Shown here: positions 22,900 to 37,800 of the stretch, piece after piece
Layout: the number at the start of each line of letters is the position of its first letter
Numbering within the stretch: the stretch's first letter is position 1
Source: Saxidomus purpurata
Taxonomy: Eukaryota > Mollusca > Bivalvia > Venerida > Veneridae
Assembly (NCBI GenBank): GCA_022818135.1
Contig: JAFMSR010000033.1
Coordinates: 635,001 to 699,000 of the forward strand
Direction of reading: 5' to 3'
Length of the DNA: 64,000 nt
Made by a program: the position numbers and the translations under genes
Notes under the pieces: generated by a model
Told to the model about the DNA's origin: nothing
Databases searched by the model: none
Seen by the model: the letters and a program-made list of their open reading frames with translations, nothing else

Positions 22900-25800
22900 T
22901 AAAAAGGCATTATGTCTTATACTTAGTAAGATAAGACTGGACAGTGTATTTCATATCTTTGCAAAATAAAAGATACATTTCCGTTGATATTTAAGTACTG
23001 CCGATTATATCGTGCCGAATAGCACTTGAAACAAACAAGATATAAAGCAACGCATGTAGTAGTCTGTACCAATTGCGTATTTTATAATGCTTGCTTAGAA
23101 ATATGGAAGATAGACAAAAGCATCACACTTACTTCAATAAATGATATAAGCACCACCTTCTCATTAACACTGACCAAGCTATAGAGACTATGGTCATACA
23201 TTTTGTTAATTTCTATAACTATTGATAAGTATTTAACAAAAATTCTTGGTCGTCATCTTGGTCGTCTCTAATATTGTACATCTCAGTTTGAATAGCTTAA
23301 TGAAAATAACAATTATTTTGGCCTTGGACTACTACACCTCTTACATCTAAACATACCATGATTAGGAATAACTTTATCATGTCGGTAATCTTAGTGCTTT
23401 AAACAAAAGTACCGACATCAGTCTTTCAACGGTGTGTTATCCTCATGTGTAAGGTGAATTATCTAAACTTGGAAAATTAGGTATCTTCTTTCCGCCCGTT
23501 CCTGTTTTAAGAAGGACCTGCACACGTCAAACCGGAAAAAAATTGACTTCGAGCTTTTACAATGTTTACGTAAAATTTCATCTGATCTGTAGTAAATCAG
23601 CTCGAGGAATAAACGTAATGTATTAACATATCTGTGTACACATGATTTACCTTTCGAAAAAATGTAAAATTTAGGAGTCACTGATTGACGGCGGAAGAGT
23701 ATTTAGTTTTTTTTCCGGAAATACAGTTTGGTAATCTGCCAGCATGTACATTAATGATAAACTAAAAGTGAATCTTTTAGAACTAAAAGTGTCGAAGATG
23801 ATCTAATCTAATCTACCATACTCGTTTAACGAGTTTGCTAAGATTGGGGCGGCTGACAAGATGAGTAATTATACTTAAGTGACGTTGAAGAAAACTATTT
23901 TCAACTTGAGATAGAAAATCATTCAGAAAATAAAACGGCAGTCCTGTTTCATATATGACATTTGACAAAGTGATCAATTATAATGTCATTTGATGTCATT
24001 TTACTACTTGTTCACAAAGGCAGATACGATGCTCTTTGAGTTGTAGTTACCGGCGTAAGTGCAAGTATTACGCCTGTTACTGTCGCTTTACTTACATGTA
24101 TACTATTTTGTTTATAAATATCTGTCAAATTTGAGTCTTTATGCGTTAGTTACAATAACAAAACTTACCATAATATATTTAAAATCACTGGTAAAAGTCA
24201 GTTTTAATTTTCAGTCGCTGAATAACGATGCCTACCTTAATGATGCAGTAAAGATGAGTTTTGTGAAGACCTAGTTTATGTGATATTTATCTCGGCAAAG
24301 TTACCTCATCATCAGTTATTTTTATTTCTTTATAGCCTGCGAATGTTGTAATAATATTATTGCAACGATCCAACAATGTTTTCCTTTGTTAGTAATCTTA
24401 CCAAAGCACTTTATAAAGGTTTTCATCAGAGTTTAACATTACTTCAGTGCACATCCAACATTAATTTCCTCAGTACGGTGTCTTTTCTTTCAGTTATACA
24501 ATTTGTTTTCATTTTGCTTTAAATAATGAATCATTTTAGTTTCTTGAAGTGTTCAGCACAATACTTTTATGGTGTCCTATGATAGGCTACATTTTAAATT
24601 TACAGCTAAATGGCTTTAATTTTGTTCTTACATTTTTCACAGATCTACTTTTGTTTAAAGATTATTCTGAGCAAATGATTCCAAACCGTGAAAATGGAAG
24701 ACAGTAGAATAAATTTACTTACATAATGCCTATAAATCCATGCAGGAAGTAAATTTCAAACCCGTACAACTGACAATGTACGTCGCATTAAACTTTGTGA
24801 GTTTTTATCGGTTTAAGTTTTTGTGCAAACATGTAATCTATTTTATCGTATTTATTTGTTTAATCAATCTTACGCACTATCGGATGTAACTTGGTGTCTG
24901 ATTGATTACTTTAATTTGCGACGTTTAAATAACGTAATGTATTCGTTTAATCGCAAAATAAATAGGGTCAACCGTTTAATTTGTTTTAATAAAAAGAGTT
25001 GCCACCATTAAAATCCATATAGTCCACATGTATTAGTATACAGTAGCAAATATCCAAAATAACAAAACAGTTAACCCTATAACATTAGGTCTAAATTCTA
25101 CAGTTACTGTAATATAAATTATTTTCCTAAAAATATTTTTATTCGTGAAATAATGATTGTAAGTTGCTTTGATTTATAACTACTTTGATTTGATCGGCCG
25201 GTAAGCTAGTGCCTAGTTCATAATTTTGTCATCGACAAATTTACGAGATACATTTTGTATAACACATTATACAACGTCATTACGGACCTCTAAAAGCAAT
25301 ATTTATTACGGGTTTTGAAAATGCTACATGTCAGTTAGGTACTGAATATTTCTTTAAACAAATACTAGTATTATGAAATGAATGCAATTCGATAGAATAT
25401 GGGTTAACATCATTGTTCAGTCTGTAACTTTAAAAATGTCAAACAGTTAATATTTTTCTTGTTGTTTCTATGTAAACGTCAAATAATTTAATACGTTTAT
25501 GTAAACGTTTAGAAAGTAGAGTGAACAGTTTATATTGTTTGGCCAGCATAAAACACCGAAATCGGTCAAACATGCCGTTATCTTCCAAATTGAATATCGG
25601 GTAAAGTGAATCCATTCCGTTACCATGACTCATTCTTTTTAAAAGTTCACAATCACACTACAGTATGTATTTGAAAGAAAGTATCACTGTACAGTCACTG
25701 AACAACAAACAATATATTTACTCGATTGCTGAGTGTAGTGTGAAAATATAAATTTTCTTTAAGACAAAATTTGTAATACTAGTATGTTAAACAGTTTTTC

Positions 25801-27470
25801 TCTTATTACAAAAGGCTAGGAAGTTATTGACTGATTTTAAATTTAAATTTGGTATTACTTGAAATAATAGAATAAAAAAGGCAAAGATAAAATCAAGGTG
25901 AATTGGTAGTGGCCATGACTTATTAAAACACTGTTCTAAGGCCCGCTGTGATACTTTTGTTTCACAGTTTTCTTGTTGTAGTTTGCGTCCGGGCTGCAAA
26001 TTTGTCATGTAAAAACAGTATGTTTCACATACAGCCAGGTCCCTAGCTCTTAATCGGAGCAAGCACTTAAATGTATAACCAACTCAGTACTAAGCGTTTG
26101 TTCCATAAGTTGGTCATATAAAAAACAGTCATGCAAAAATTAAGAAGCATTCATGCAATTACACCACATAATAATGAATTCCCGTATGAATATTGAATGC
26201 TAGATCGTTTTGAATAACCGTGTTACAAAGTTTAATTTCTTCAAAATGCCTTAGTTGTAGGTAAAGTTCACTAAGTCGCTGTTCTACGAGGGACTGTTGA
26301 GTTATGACCAAATGTGTTTTGCGGCTGCAGGATCTGAGTTACGTTAATGAACAGATTGTATGCTGTTCCTCCGACGAATTAATTATAACCAGATATGTTT
26401 TAGATTGAAAAAGAGTGTTGTTTAAAATTAAACTTCGTGCTCCAAGACGCTATTGATACTATATGACACCTTACATTTGTCAGGACATGATATAATAAGT
26501 ACTTCCTTGTTATAAGATACGACCATGATACCACTTTGCAAATCTTAAATTTATGTATCCAAAGTTTTGTATTGCTTCAATGTTAATACGATCACGACAG
26601 TTTTAAGGTCATATACTGTCAGATAATCTACAAACGATACAAATGCTCAAATAAGATGTTTGTTTAAAGAAGATCGTGTTGGCTATCCTATTTAAATCAC
26701 AACGACATTATTATGTATTGCTTGAGCGACAAAAACTTCGCAACATGTGTTTTACGGCCAACTGAACTATTTGAACATAATTATGAATAGTTCAATGTAA
26801 AATGAAACACTCGACATCTTGATCAGTACGTGCATAAAGTGAATTCTTTTGAGAACATATTAAATGTCAATGTTTTACCTAGAAACTTTAAGACTATACT
26901 TTTTATTGCTTTTCCGTTTTGCATAAGATTTTTCAAAATTAAGTTGATACGTTATTAACGGAAAGGGCCTTTTTGAAACTGTTTCAGTGTTATTTGAAGT
27001 TGTCCCGCTCACGTCAGTATGAAGAGGCTATAACGACTATAGAACATGTGTTACTTAAAATATGACGAAAGTAGTATAGGGGACGGTTTGGGGCGATCCA
27101 ATTCGATAACGCTACTATTATCGGAAAATCCTATTTCAACGTTATAGGTAAGAAAACAGAATTATAATTAATACTTTTATAAATATGTTGGATAAAATAG
27201 GTGCAAAAGTTTTTTCCTTGTTTGCTTTCTCCCACTTTTACTCCAGAAGAATTTTACAGAGTGTGTAATACCATGAAATTAAATGTTTTAGGCAAAATGC
27301 GTTCAAAAAGTCAACAATTCAATTTTATACAAGATCATTAAAAGAAGAACTATTGTAAGGAATTTTATTGTACATTAAAAAAGAGTCAAGAAGGGCCAGT
27401 ATAGCTCTACATTATACAGACTGTTCTGAGTAACCTACATGTATATGAAAGCCTATACGCAAACGTGGCA
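22900..27470. other. Intergenic (or 5' non-coding) DNA, nothing recognised
   Basis: About 4.6 kb of AT-rich sequence between the start of gene 1 and a tandem repeat. I could not identify exons, RNA genes or repeats. A non-coding first exon and promoter of gene 1 are expected here but cannot be located by eye. Confidence 0.4.
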
Positions 27471-27479
27471 CGTTATCAA

Positions 27480-28225
27480 GGTTTTAGAATAATAAGCTGT
27501 ATCAAAATTGTTTTTTCAAAGCGTGGCTCATTTTCTATCCATATCATCTACATGTTGCTATCCATATCATCTACATGTTGCAGGCAACCAATTTTGTGAA
27601 GATACATTTGAAAATATGACACACAGAGTGCATTTAGACAGTGGTTTGTTGTAGCACTGTTTGATTGCGCATATTTCGGTTCAGTATTCTGTACAGATTT
27701 TCGGAAGTTGCAGACAACCTTCTGAGCAAGTTTTGTGAAAATCCATTAGACAATGTGACCTATGGCGTGTTTTCATTTTTTTACAACAACTGTATGTAGT
27801 GCGGTTGATTGTTGCACAGCACATCTCAGTTTGCATACAGATTATTTATAGGTAGAGAACAACATTTTGTGTCAGTTTTGTAAAAATCTGTTGAAAAATA
27901 TTACCTGTAGAGTATTATAAATGTTTTGCACCAATCGGTTTTATCACTGTTTATTTTCGCATAGTGTGATTCATTTTCTATACAGCTCACCTACTACAGG
28001 TTGTTGGCAACCTTCAAAGCAAGTTTTGTGATACTCCGTTGAAAAATATACATTTATATGTTTATCAAGGTGTTTAGATAACATAATGTAATAACTGTAT
28101 AGCATTGTTAATTTTCGCACAGTGTTGCTCAATTTCTATAAATATCATCTACAGATTGCAGGCAATCTTCTGAGCAAATTACCTGAAGGTCAAATGAAAA
28201 CTGTGACCTGTAGAAAGTTATAAGG
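27480..28225. repeat. Diverged tandem repeat, units about 140 bp
   Basis: Variants of TTTCTATCCATATCATCTACATGTTGC recur at about 27533, 27680, 27830, 27975 and 28130, each followed by a GGCAACC..TTTTGTGAA motif and then GAAAATATGACC or similar. The array ends with GGACAAACGGACG at about 28236. It is the same kind of array as at 11781 and 42320. Confidence 0.65.
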
Positions 28226-28429
28226 GAAAGGTTAACGGACAAACGGACGTACTCACAAGACGTACTTTGTTGGGTTAAACCTTCTTTGATCTTTCTGTGA
28301 CAGTTGTAATCCCACAAAACAAGATTTAAGCCACACAATACAATTTTAACCTTGCAATGATGGAATGACCTTAAGCCTATCTCAAAACCCTAAGTTGAAC
28401 AGAAGTCCTTATTCCCTAATGCCTACAGG

Positions 28430-28460
28430 GTTTATATAGACAGACGGACGGACGGATCAT
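28430..28460. repeat. GACGGACGGACGG simple repeat
   Basis: AGACAGACGGACGGACGG at about 28437, a frequent terminus of bivalve interspersed repeats. Confidence 0.8.
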
Positions 28461-28854
28461 TGACAAACCACAATTGAATAAACTGTGCTGGACTTTGTCG
28501 TATGAAAGAATAAGAAAGATAACCATACATTTGTATATAGCTGAGTGTGACCTCCACCTTAAGTCAACTAAATTAGGACATGATTTCTGCAAATAATATA
28601 GAAGAGATGAACATTTTCCGAAGTTTCATTGAAGGGTATGAGAGAAAACATCAAAAACCAATGACCCTTAAGTGTGACTTTGACATTGAGCTTGAAAAGT
28701 TTGAACGTAGGTTCTGCATGTTGTATTGGTCAAATAACTATCTGACCCACGTTTTATGAAAATATTTCATTCCGATATATGTTGTCGCTGTGAGGCGGGA
28801 GAAAATAAATGGTTGTACGGCAAACATAAAGGTCAGACTAGATTAACTGATGAT

Positions 28855-29030
28855 GTTTCAACAGGTTAAATGATGTCCCGACCTAACATAATTTCGTTCC
28901 GGCTCAACGTAATAACGTTCTGACCGTTGATAATGATGTTTTCACATAATGTTATGACGTTTTTTACTGTGAAAAATAATGTTTGCACATAATGTTATGG
29001 CGTTCTGGCCTAACATAACGATGTAAGAAG
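28855..29030. repeat. Minisatellite of ATAATGTTATGACGTT-like units
   Basis: Words such as CACATAATGTTATGACGTT, CACATAATGTTATGGCGTT and CAACGTAATAACGTTCTG follow one another with irregular spacing. No coding frame is implied. Confidence 0.6.
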
Positions 29031-30399
29031 GAACATGTCATTCAACAGGTGCATATGGCCCATATGGAGCATAGTTCGTGTGTGTGGCTTTTTGTCCAAT
29101 TTCTATACATAACCAACATATAGTATTTTATTCGTTAAACAGAGGTCACCGGGGACTTATTCGTCAAAGAATAAGTATTTGCCGAGTCAAAACACACAGG
29201 ACCTCTTGCTTGACTTCATAAATTTGGTATTTTGGTTCACTTTCATTAAAGATATTTTAAAAAGTAAGCAAAAGTGCACAAAAGCTAGACGTTTACCTGA
29301 AGGCAATACTTCCCTTTTATTTCACAAGACTTTTACATTATGATTAAGTATCATGGTCAACAACCTTTAAAATTACAACTTACAGAGTTTAAACTGATCC
29401 ATGCAAGAAGTTCATTATCAAACACACGAAACTAGATTCACAAAGTGTTATCGGTTAAGCATTCATGGGATTTTTACGTAAGAAGTTTAAAGATAAATTC
29501 ACGATAAATTAAAATCTAACATCATAAAATAAAAAAAAGTTGTATTTGCTGTATTCCGGTTATAATACTTTGTGTATTGTGCTCTAGATGTTGTACTTAG
29601 GCCAATCTATGAAGAAAAGACAAGAGCTGTCCTTCATAAGTAACAAATGCCCCAAATGAGGTGTCTCACAGTACTTATGCACAACATTTAATATCTAGAT
29701 GCATAACATTGTTCAAATTTATTTCAATATTCTTCAATGTATAAATTGAGTTTCAATGCATGACAAAGTTACAGTCCGGACACGAAAGTGTGCATATATA
29801 CAGGATTCTTTTTTATATATTATATATAACAAAATATCATAGCAAGGCCTTAAGTATATGGAACTGCCGCCATAAATTTCAAACGCATTTTGCGGCACTG
29901 AGCAGTTCAAGATGGCCCCAATCAATTACCAAATCATACATTTGAGTTAATATCACTGATGGTCATTTGCAACTACACACGTCAAATGCGATTTACATAA
30001 TTTTAACTTCGTATATATAAAAGCATTGCTTTATTTTCCACAATAAAGGCACTTGAAAGTAATGCAGATAAAAGCAACTAATTTTAACAAATAAGTATCG
30101 AAAATCATGTTTGATTCGTGTTGCTCAAATAAGTTTACTTTGTGAATTGTGCTCTAGATGTTTAATTATAAAACAGTACTGTACTGTATGGCCAATTTAC
30201 ATTATAGTTCTGAGAATATTCGCCAAGCTTCGGCTCCAAAATCATGTTCTATCTTTATTATATCCTTATATCGAATCTTTGAATTTTAAGTTTCATCTTT
30301 CCTTTTAAACACATAAAGCTAGGGAATAGAAAGAAACTTGACAATAATTAGGGGTAAAGGGGAAGACACAGAGCGCAGGGTGCGTTCTAAGGCGCACCA
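29031..30399. other. Intergenic, nothing recognised
   Basis: AT-rich DNA between a minisatellite and a SINE. No exon supported. Confidence 0.4.
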
Positions 30400-30656
30400 A
30401 TAACCGCCTCCGTTGCCTAGTTGTTAGAGATGTTGACTTCAAATCACTGTAAACTCTCATTGAGGGATGGTCATGGTTTCGAGCCCTGAAGCCGACCATG
30501 TCTCTTTATGTGATAGAGATGGCTGTTTCTTACGGAGGATAGTTATTCTAGTACTAGTTTTCAGTCATAGGAATTATGGTTAGATAAACTGTCCGCCTAT
30601 ACAAATGACAGAAATACGATTGAAGCGGGCGTTAAACCCATACGATAAACAACAAC
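30400..30656 (+). mobile_element. tRNA-derived SINE with GGCGTTAAACCC tail
   Basis: The A box is GTTGCCTAGTTGTTAGAG (about 30413) and the B box GGTTTCGAGCCC (about 30475). A central body follows, then GCGGGCGTTAAACCCATAC near 30627 and an A-rich end. The combination of tRNA head and GGCGTTAAACCC tail is a layout I recognise from mollusc SINEs. Among the SINE-like copies here it is the best preserved. Confidence 0.75.
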
Positions 30657-31600
30657 GCATATCAAATATATCTAGTTCTCTGTACTGAAAAAGTCAATGG
30701 CATTCCCCTCGCTGCTAAACTACATTAAACAACTCATGTCCCTGATAATTTAGTTCATGTACAGATCAAAACATGTGTAGCCGTCTCATAATTTTTGGAA
30801 GGGCCAGATGTAATGATGCGAACATTGAAGTTATATTTACTGATGTAGTAACATGTATTTACTGATAGGATAATGATACAACTATGTTCTATTTACTCTT
30901 AAACAATGTTGACTAATGCCTTTTTTTCGTACTCAAGCCGTTTCTCTGACAAAACAATTTGCTAGAGAGCCTTTCTATGCAATATCACTTAAAAATACTG
31001 CGCTATATTTCTAACATGTAAAAGAGGTACCTGTAATTGTGCTCTTAGTACTTTGAGTCAAATATGGATATCATGTTAACTTTGTGCGTTCTGATTTCAT
31101 TCTATGTCTATCGTTAGAAATTATAAATTTGTCAGGTGAGTATGTTTATATAGTTATTTTAGTACTTCGAAAAAGATTCCAGACATCTGTTCACGGTAGA
31201 TCGAAGAACCATTAAATAAAGATATAGAAAAATAAAAACAATAAAAGCTAATATTAAATTTCCAAAGTATATATCTGATGCATTCGTAGTTATGGCTTTT
31301 TCTGGTTGTGATTGCAATGGAACTAAAGTACATTTCAATATACATAAAACTTTCTTACATGATAAATCCTCTTACATATTTATCGCGTTCTTAGTTTCGG
31401 ACAATATGAAGCAACACCTAAGAACGGTCATCAATGGTTTAGAACTAAAGATTACTAAAATTAAAACACATGTAAGCTGTACTAAATATTACTTAGTTCA
31501 AACGTCAAAGGGGAAACAAATTGAAGACAGAAGACAGTGAATGCCAAACAAAACCTAACAAGTAAATAGGAAGGCTTATGGCAAAATAATGTATAGTTTC
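30657..31600. other. 3' flank of gene 2, no gene
   Basis: AT-rich sequence beyond the end of gene 2. No further exon seen. Confidence 0.4.
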
Positions 31601-31607
31601 GATTAAT

Positions 31608-31613
31608 TTTATT
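31608..31613 (-). promoter_or_regulatory. Candidate poly(A) signal of gene 2
   Basis: AATAAA on the minus strand, about 190 bases after the stop codon of gene 2. It is the first canonical signal I noticed downstream; no transcript evidence is available. Confidence 0.4.
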
Positions 31614-31800
31614 TGAAAAAGCGATTATTGTATTTTATCAAAGATAGTGTCTATTAAATTGATCCTTTATAAGGGTACAACTATTATGTACACTGATAGT
31701 CAAACGGAGTTTTCACTAGCGACACTGTGTACGGATTCTTTCCCAAGATATCGTGCATTATGCTTGATAGATCCATTCTAAATTCAGACGATGCATGTTT

Positions 31801-31838
31801 TTAGATTTCACATGGATTGGTGTCTGATCCTCGTTGAT
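31801..31838 (-). CDS. Gene 2 exon 9: tail end and stop
   Basis: The short terminal exon encodes DQRGSDTNPCEI (Asp completed from exon 8) and a TAA. Acceptor ATTACAG is at 31839-31845. The equivalent exon of gene 3 is longer and carries a Tyr motif (EYEEV); here the aligned codon is Cys and a stop follows two codons later. Confidence 0.75.
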
Positions 31839-34800
31839 CTGTAATTATAAATTATGTTTTCTTGCATACAGTATTTATGATCAATTTGCCAGTAAATTAC
31901 ATCGCCACATTGATAATCAAACATTGTTGACTAGTCACCGTGAGTCACTCAAAATCGAAGCTAACAACACATGAAACTCGGTCAAATTACATGTAATTGT
32001 GAACAATTATGAAAAATGGTTTGAAGAGAAAGTAATTCAGCTGCGTTTTCGTATGTTCTTTTATGTGTTAAATATTTGTCAGAAGAAGTGTTTAATAATA
32101 GGGTTATTCTAATACCAGTTACGTTGTCTAATGTTTCGTATTCCGGCACTTCTGTCGGTATAACATACAGATTTGGCACGGTGTAAATGTTTTGATTCTT
32201 GGGCCTGCAAAATAAAACATGATGGTAATTTAAGCTCTAAACTGTTTGTCTTAATCACTTGCAACTTTGCAAGAACTTGATCTTAGAAACAACATAGGCA
32301 GGGTTTACATATGTGCAAGTTTTTGTACAAGACATTAAGATAAGAACTTTTTATGATTTGTAAAAGATTTGTTCATATGTAAACACCAACAATTAAGCAA
32401 CTTTTGTCAAAATTTATGTGACAAAATATGAGATAATTTTTTGTGCGAGAATAGAGCCTGTTCTATTTTCACAATTTCTTGGCTGTCAACTCAATGATAA
32501 GAAGTGTTTTTACGGGAAAAACAGCTGTGGGCGAGATACTTCAGGTACATATGTTTACGTTTGTACACAGTGGTTTGGTCAAAGGAAAAAGTTTATCTTC
32601 TGACAGATTTGTATGAAGAAAATGTTCTATATTATACAGGTGCAAAGAACTTTAACAATAAATAAAATAAGAGAATTTCTAAGATAAATTGAAAAACATT
32701 TCAATATGTACTGGTCGTGCAATGAACAGCTATCATCATATAAATATTTTATTCTCAATTAGAACACTTATTGCATTTCTTTTAAAACCACAATTACCTG
32801 CAGGTAATGAAGCAACTTCTAAAATTAAAAAAGCAAGGTAAGACGAAGAGAATTTGTTTTTCTTTGAAGTATTCTTCTTGGTCCTAAGTTCACCTGCCTG
32901 TTTAATCATTATTTTAACAAATGAAAGGAAAAAATACACAATTATATAAAGTAGCACTTCTTAAAAAGCTGTTTAAGATATTTACTTAATTAAAACGTTA
33001 CTAATTATCAGGATATATAAAGACAGTAATACAAGTTACTTGTTCAGACCTATGTCGTTATATCTCAAAGCTTGTCAAAATCTAAAAATCAAACCACACT
33101 TTTTCTAAGTTTCTATTATATTTCTTTCTTGTATGTACATCGATGCCCATTTTTTATTTTTGCGTTGTAAAACAAAGGTCTTGTCCATAATGTAGGCAAC
33201 ATATCTCAAAATCCTTGTCATTCCTTTATCTTGAAAAAAAGATTTATAAAAACTGAAAAATATTTTTACTGAAGTGGGTGTGGTAATGATAAGAAACTGA
33301 CATTATATTTATACAAGTGATGACAAAAAACCTTAGAAAAGATGGAAAATTGATATCTATTCTGAAAAACATACCATAGACATAAGAGTTTGCTATACCC
33401 GAATTCCAGCTTATTTTAAAGTTAGCACCTCGTTTTGATGGTGTATCAATAAAGATTTATTTTGTGAAAAAGTTAAATCAATGACCCATAGCATATCTAA
33501 CAATATGTTAGTTTCTATAAAAAGAATAGTTATTATGTTTTTCAGCAGTGACCCCCCCCCAGCGCCCCCCTTAAAATAATAAAGTGATAGCCTAACTTCC
33601 TGTACGTCATACTTTTAACATTTACCTAGAAGGTTGTTTTTGATACAAAAACATATGTCTCCTCTATTCGTGTATAATAACCCCATATAAAATATACCGA
33701 TATTCACAACTAAATTCGATAACGATTAATCGTGTGAAGTTATTTAGTTTTGCCCCGTTCAAATCGAACCGAAATATATGCATGATTATTTTTAAAACTG
33801 GGACAACACACACACACGTAAAACAATAACTTAAATAAACATTAGCGGTATAGAAATGATAAAATCTTTCAATAGTGACGATCGGTTACTTTTGCACGTG
33901 TGACAGGTACGATTTCACCATTTTACACGAGGAAATGTAGGTGAGCGAAAAATATCGCTTTTCATTTCCATTTTATTATTCTATAACGCAATTCAAACCG
34001 TAAAAACAGAATTTTGATTTTAAAAATCAGTCACTTTTAATGAATAACCAAGAGCGTGGTCGCGCAATTGACATCAGTGTTGCTTAGCGGCCAATCACTC
34101 GGACACTTATAAAATGTATCATATTTATTTAGCAATAATTTTATGTGCAAACATATGCAGTATCTACCTGTTCACTATAAATCGTAACAAAGATGGAAAT
34201 TTATCTGTAAAATACATTCAACATTTTATTTTGTTTCTTTACTCGGATGTACGGATTTTATTATGAATCGGTGACTTTTCTCATTGTTCGGATTTCGCGT
34301 TATGTCATTTTGTGAATTCGGATTTTACAGTGATGTTTTTAATCTGTTAAGTTTAATATGTATTTGTTAATCAATTAAAATTAAATTTCGCAGAAGTACG
34401 TATGATGTGTTGAATTAATCATATTATAAATTTGAACAAAATCCGCATACAAATAATCCAGTTATACCGAATTATATAGGTGTCGGGTTAGAAGTGGCTC
34501 AATTACACTTCATACCGATGCTTCAGGTCAGCTTTACTCCAACTCCAAAAAGGGGTTTAGGAGATGAATCCCGGACAGGATATTATATCGCCAGTCACCT
34601 TTGAAGGACAGACGGACAGACAGACACACACACAAACAATGCCAAAACAATATAGTGAGACATAATATTTTCTATGTTACCTGTTTTTTCTTCGTCTACA
34701 TACAACACAACCAGTTATTGGTGCGGCAAGCAATACTGATACAGTGATAAAAACATATCCAACTTTTCTAGCTAATGTGCCACGTGGCGTTTGACGCCAA

Positions 34801-37800
34801 ACTGCAAAACAAATCGTTCACATGTTATATGTCTTGTGTTTTACACAGCTCATTTATAGCCTTGCATATTTTCCTTTAACCGTTCGGGAACTTTATTTCC
34901 TTTAAAGCAGAACTTAACGATTTTATAACTTAGTTTATGTTTTATATGTCCCCTTTCTTAAAGACCCGGTGTTTATGACACTTTCTGCAGAAGTCGAAGA
35001 ACATCAACTGTCTTACATAATCTATATTATACGTCTGCTAACCAATGATGATTACATACAATACTGGAACGATCTTATTTTTCTACCTGTGTATATTTGC
35101 ACTGACAAAAGAAATGACGGCAAAGTAAAACAATAACTACCATCTGGAAGCATCTACACATATAAGAATATAGCTTAAACTGGTTTTCATACTATCAATT
35201 TATTTATTTTAATCATAAAGTCTTAAAATATGTTGATAATAAACCTTGTTTTTGTATTTGACATGAAGGGCCAAACCAGCCAACAGCACATTGTCCATCA
35301 AAGCAGACTCCAGAAGAGACATTGCAGTTTGTTTCGACCTCACAGTGACAGCTTAAATTGCAGTCTTGCCCAAATCTACCTCTGACGCACACTAGATGTA
35401 ATTGTTGAGGAAACACATTTCAATATAATCATTACATATTACATTTAACGAACAAACCTGAATATCATTGCATATATAAAGTTGATATAAATATGCTTAC
35501 ACAAATGCAGTCACTGTAAATGGACGTATGCTCCCACGCTATGCTTAAGATATATAACAGGTTTTAATGCAGAAAATTCGTTACGCTAAGTGCAAAAATA
35601 CTATATCATACATGTAATAGAATAGGCAACTGATACAGCCTGGTTGATGCAGGCATTGGTACATATCTAATTACTGAGTGTTGCAGCTGATTTATGACCT
35701 AGATATATCCTCAAGGATACTATTTTGAGCCATAATTATGTTTCGTCGTCATCAAGCGGGAAAATCATTAAATTATTTTTAAAAAATCGTTTGACAAGTT
35801 CAAGAAAACTGAATAAGGACAGGAATAAACTTCACCCAAGCTAAAATTATAGTTCTTGCATACGACATTTATTACATTTATCACTACCTACTTAGTTTCA
35901 CAATTCAGTTCAACATTATAGAAATAAATGTACTTTAAGCTTGAGCGTAACCTCTCCATTAGCTTTAACTACGGAAACTGAAATATTAAATATTGCTCCC
36001 TATAAGGGGAGCGGTGGTGCTGAAGCTCATCCGGAGGTTGCGGGTTCGAGCTCCACTGGGGTCACGACCGCACCTCCTCATATGACACCAGTACTAATTT
36101 TTTAAGGAAGCGGACTCGAGAGTGACTCGATAAGCTACAGACTTTCTTCACAATCGAGCTAAAATAAATTAGTATAAACTAAATATTGCTCCTGCTGGAT
36201 GATTTGGTCAGCATTCGTCCCTTAGACAATCATTCTTTATTTTAAGTTTAAAATCAAGTCATAAAGTAGTGTTTTTAGTTTTGTTCTTTACATTTATAAT
36301 GGCGAAAAACTCAAAACTGCTCAATACTAGAGTAACAGTTCTTGTTTCCTACACGTTCTTCCTGATACAGTGTACTAACATTTCATTTTAATGCCAATCC
36401 CGTCAAAAGTGTGAAGCTACTCTTAACACAAGAAACAAACAGAGAAATACACGATCTTCCTAAATGTAAGGCTTTCATTAATAGTTTGAAAGTGTTTAGG
36501 TTATAATGAAATAATACAAAAATGTACATGCAGGACCAACTAAAAAATATCTCTTGCTAGAATACAACGCACTTTTCCTTCTCGCAATTTATCTATATAG
36601 CACGGCCAAAGTCAATCCCTGATACGGATCGATGACCGACGGAGAGGCCGACAGACAGACACACATAAAGTTCGATCACTGTTTGTCCCTACCTATCAGA
36701 GCATAAAACTATAACGACTGTACGGTTGCTATGTTTGACCTTTTCAAATATCAGCATATTGTTATCATTAGATTAATATATGTACTTAAGAAACTCTAAT
36801 ACTTTAGCAAATGTTTCGTAAAATAGTTAAATATAATGTAATTATATAAAACATAAAAGTATTTGAAAATATTTATCATATACTATACAGATCTCATATG
36901 CATAATGCGTATACATATATAAAGGTTCAAATTTGAAAAAAATAGTACACGCATGTTTTGTCTAATGCACTGTATTTATATCTTTTATGTATGTTGTCTA
37001 TTATGAGACCAGATTTCTTTTGTTATAGGTCAAGACTAGTTATCAGTGACACGGAACGACACTTTAGACGCATTTTAAAGCTATCGCAATATACCACGTA
37101 AATCATCATTTTAGACTGTGAACGGAAATAAGTCAACTTTTAATGTACATGACTGGATGAGATACAAATACATGTACCATCTACAGCATAGTATTATCCG
37201 GCACCGTTATACTTGAAAAACTTAAGCCAAACTTTTAGTGTACCAGCACAGACAAATACCGGCGTTTCCCACTGGTATGTCATGAAATAGGACCAAACTA
37301 TTCAGGTCTTGTCATATATGCTGCGGATTTTATTTCTACGGTGAAAAAAACGCAGAAATATTGTCACCGCAAAAAACAAAACTCACTAATACTGTATATC
37401 CCGTATTGACATTTTCTGTGTAGCGCGTACTCTTATATGTTTACTAAACCAAGTATCTAGTATATCTTTAACGAATAACGTAAGCTTTTAATCTATTGTT
37501 GATGTATTACAACAACAGTTCAAGGGCTCATCATCTAAGAAAGTTCATTTATTCCTAGTTAAGATTGTAGATTTCACGTATTATGCTATAAACTGCCTCA
37601 ATGTATTTGAGCTCCATATTTCAACGCCCAGCGATCATAAAATCTGCAGCGATAAATGATACAAATGGATTCAATATATATAATGCAGACAAGAAAAGAC
37701 TAAATGTAGATTTATTGATTATCAATTATCTAAGTACCACTAAAATATCTACAAAATAATAGCCTTAATAGATCAAAGTAGATTCCTACCGTTGTCACAA

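Noticed and set aside
7985..36170. Functional tRNA genes at 7985, 30400 and 36004
   Set aside because: A- and B-box words are present, but the cloverleaf is not maintained and SINE bodies follow.
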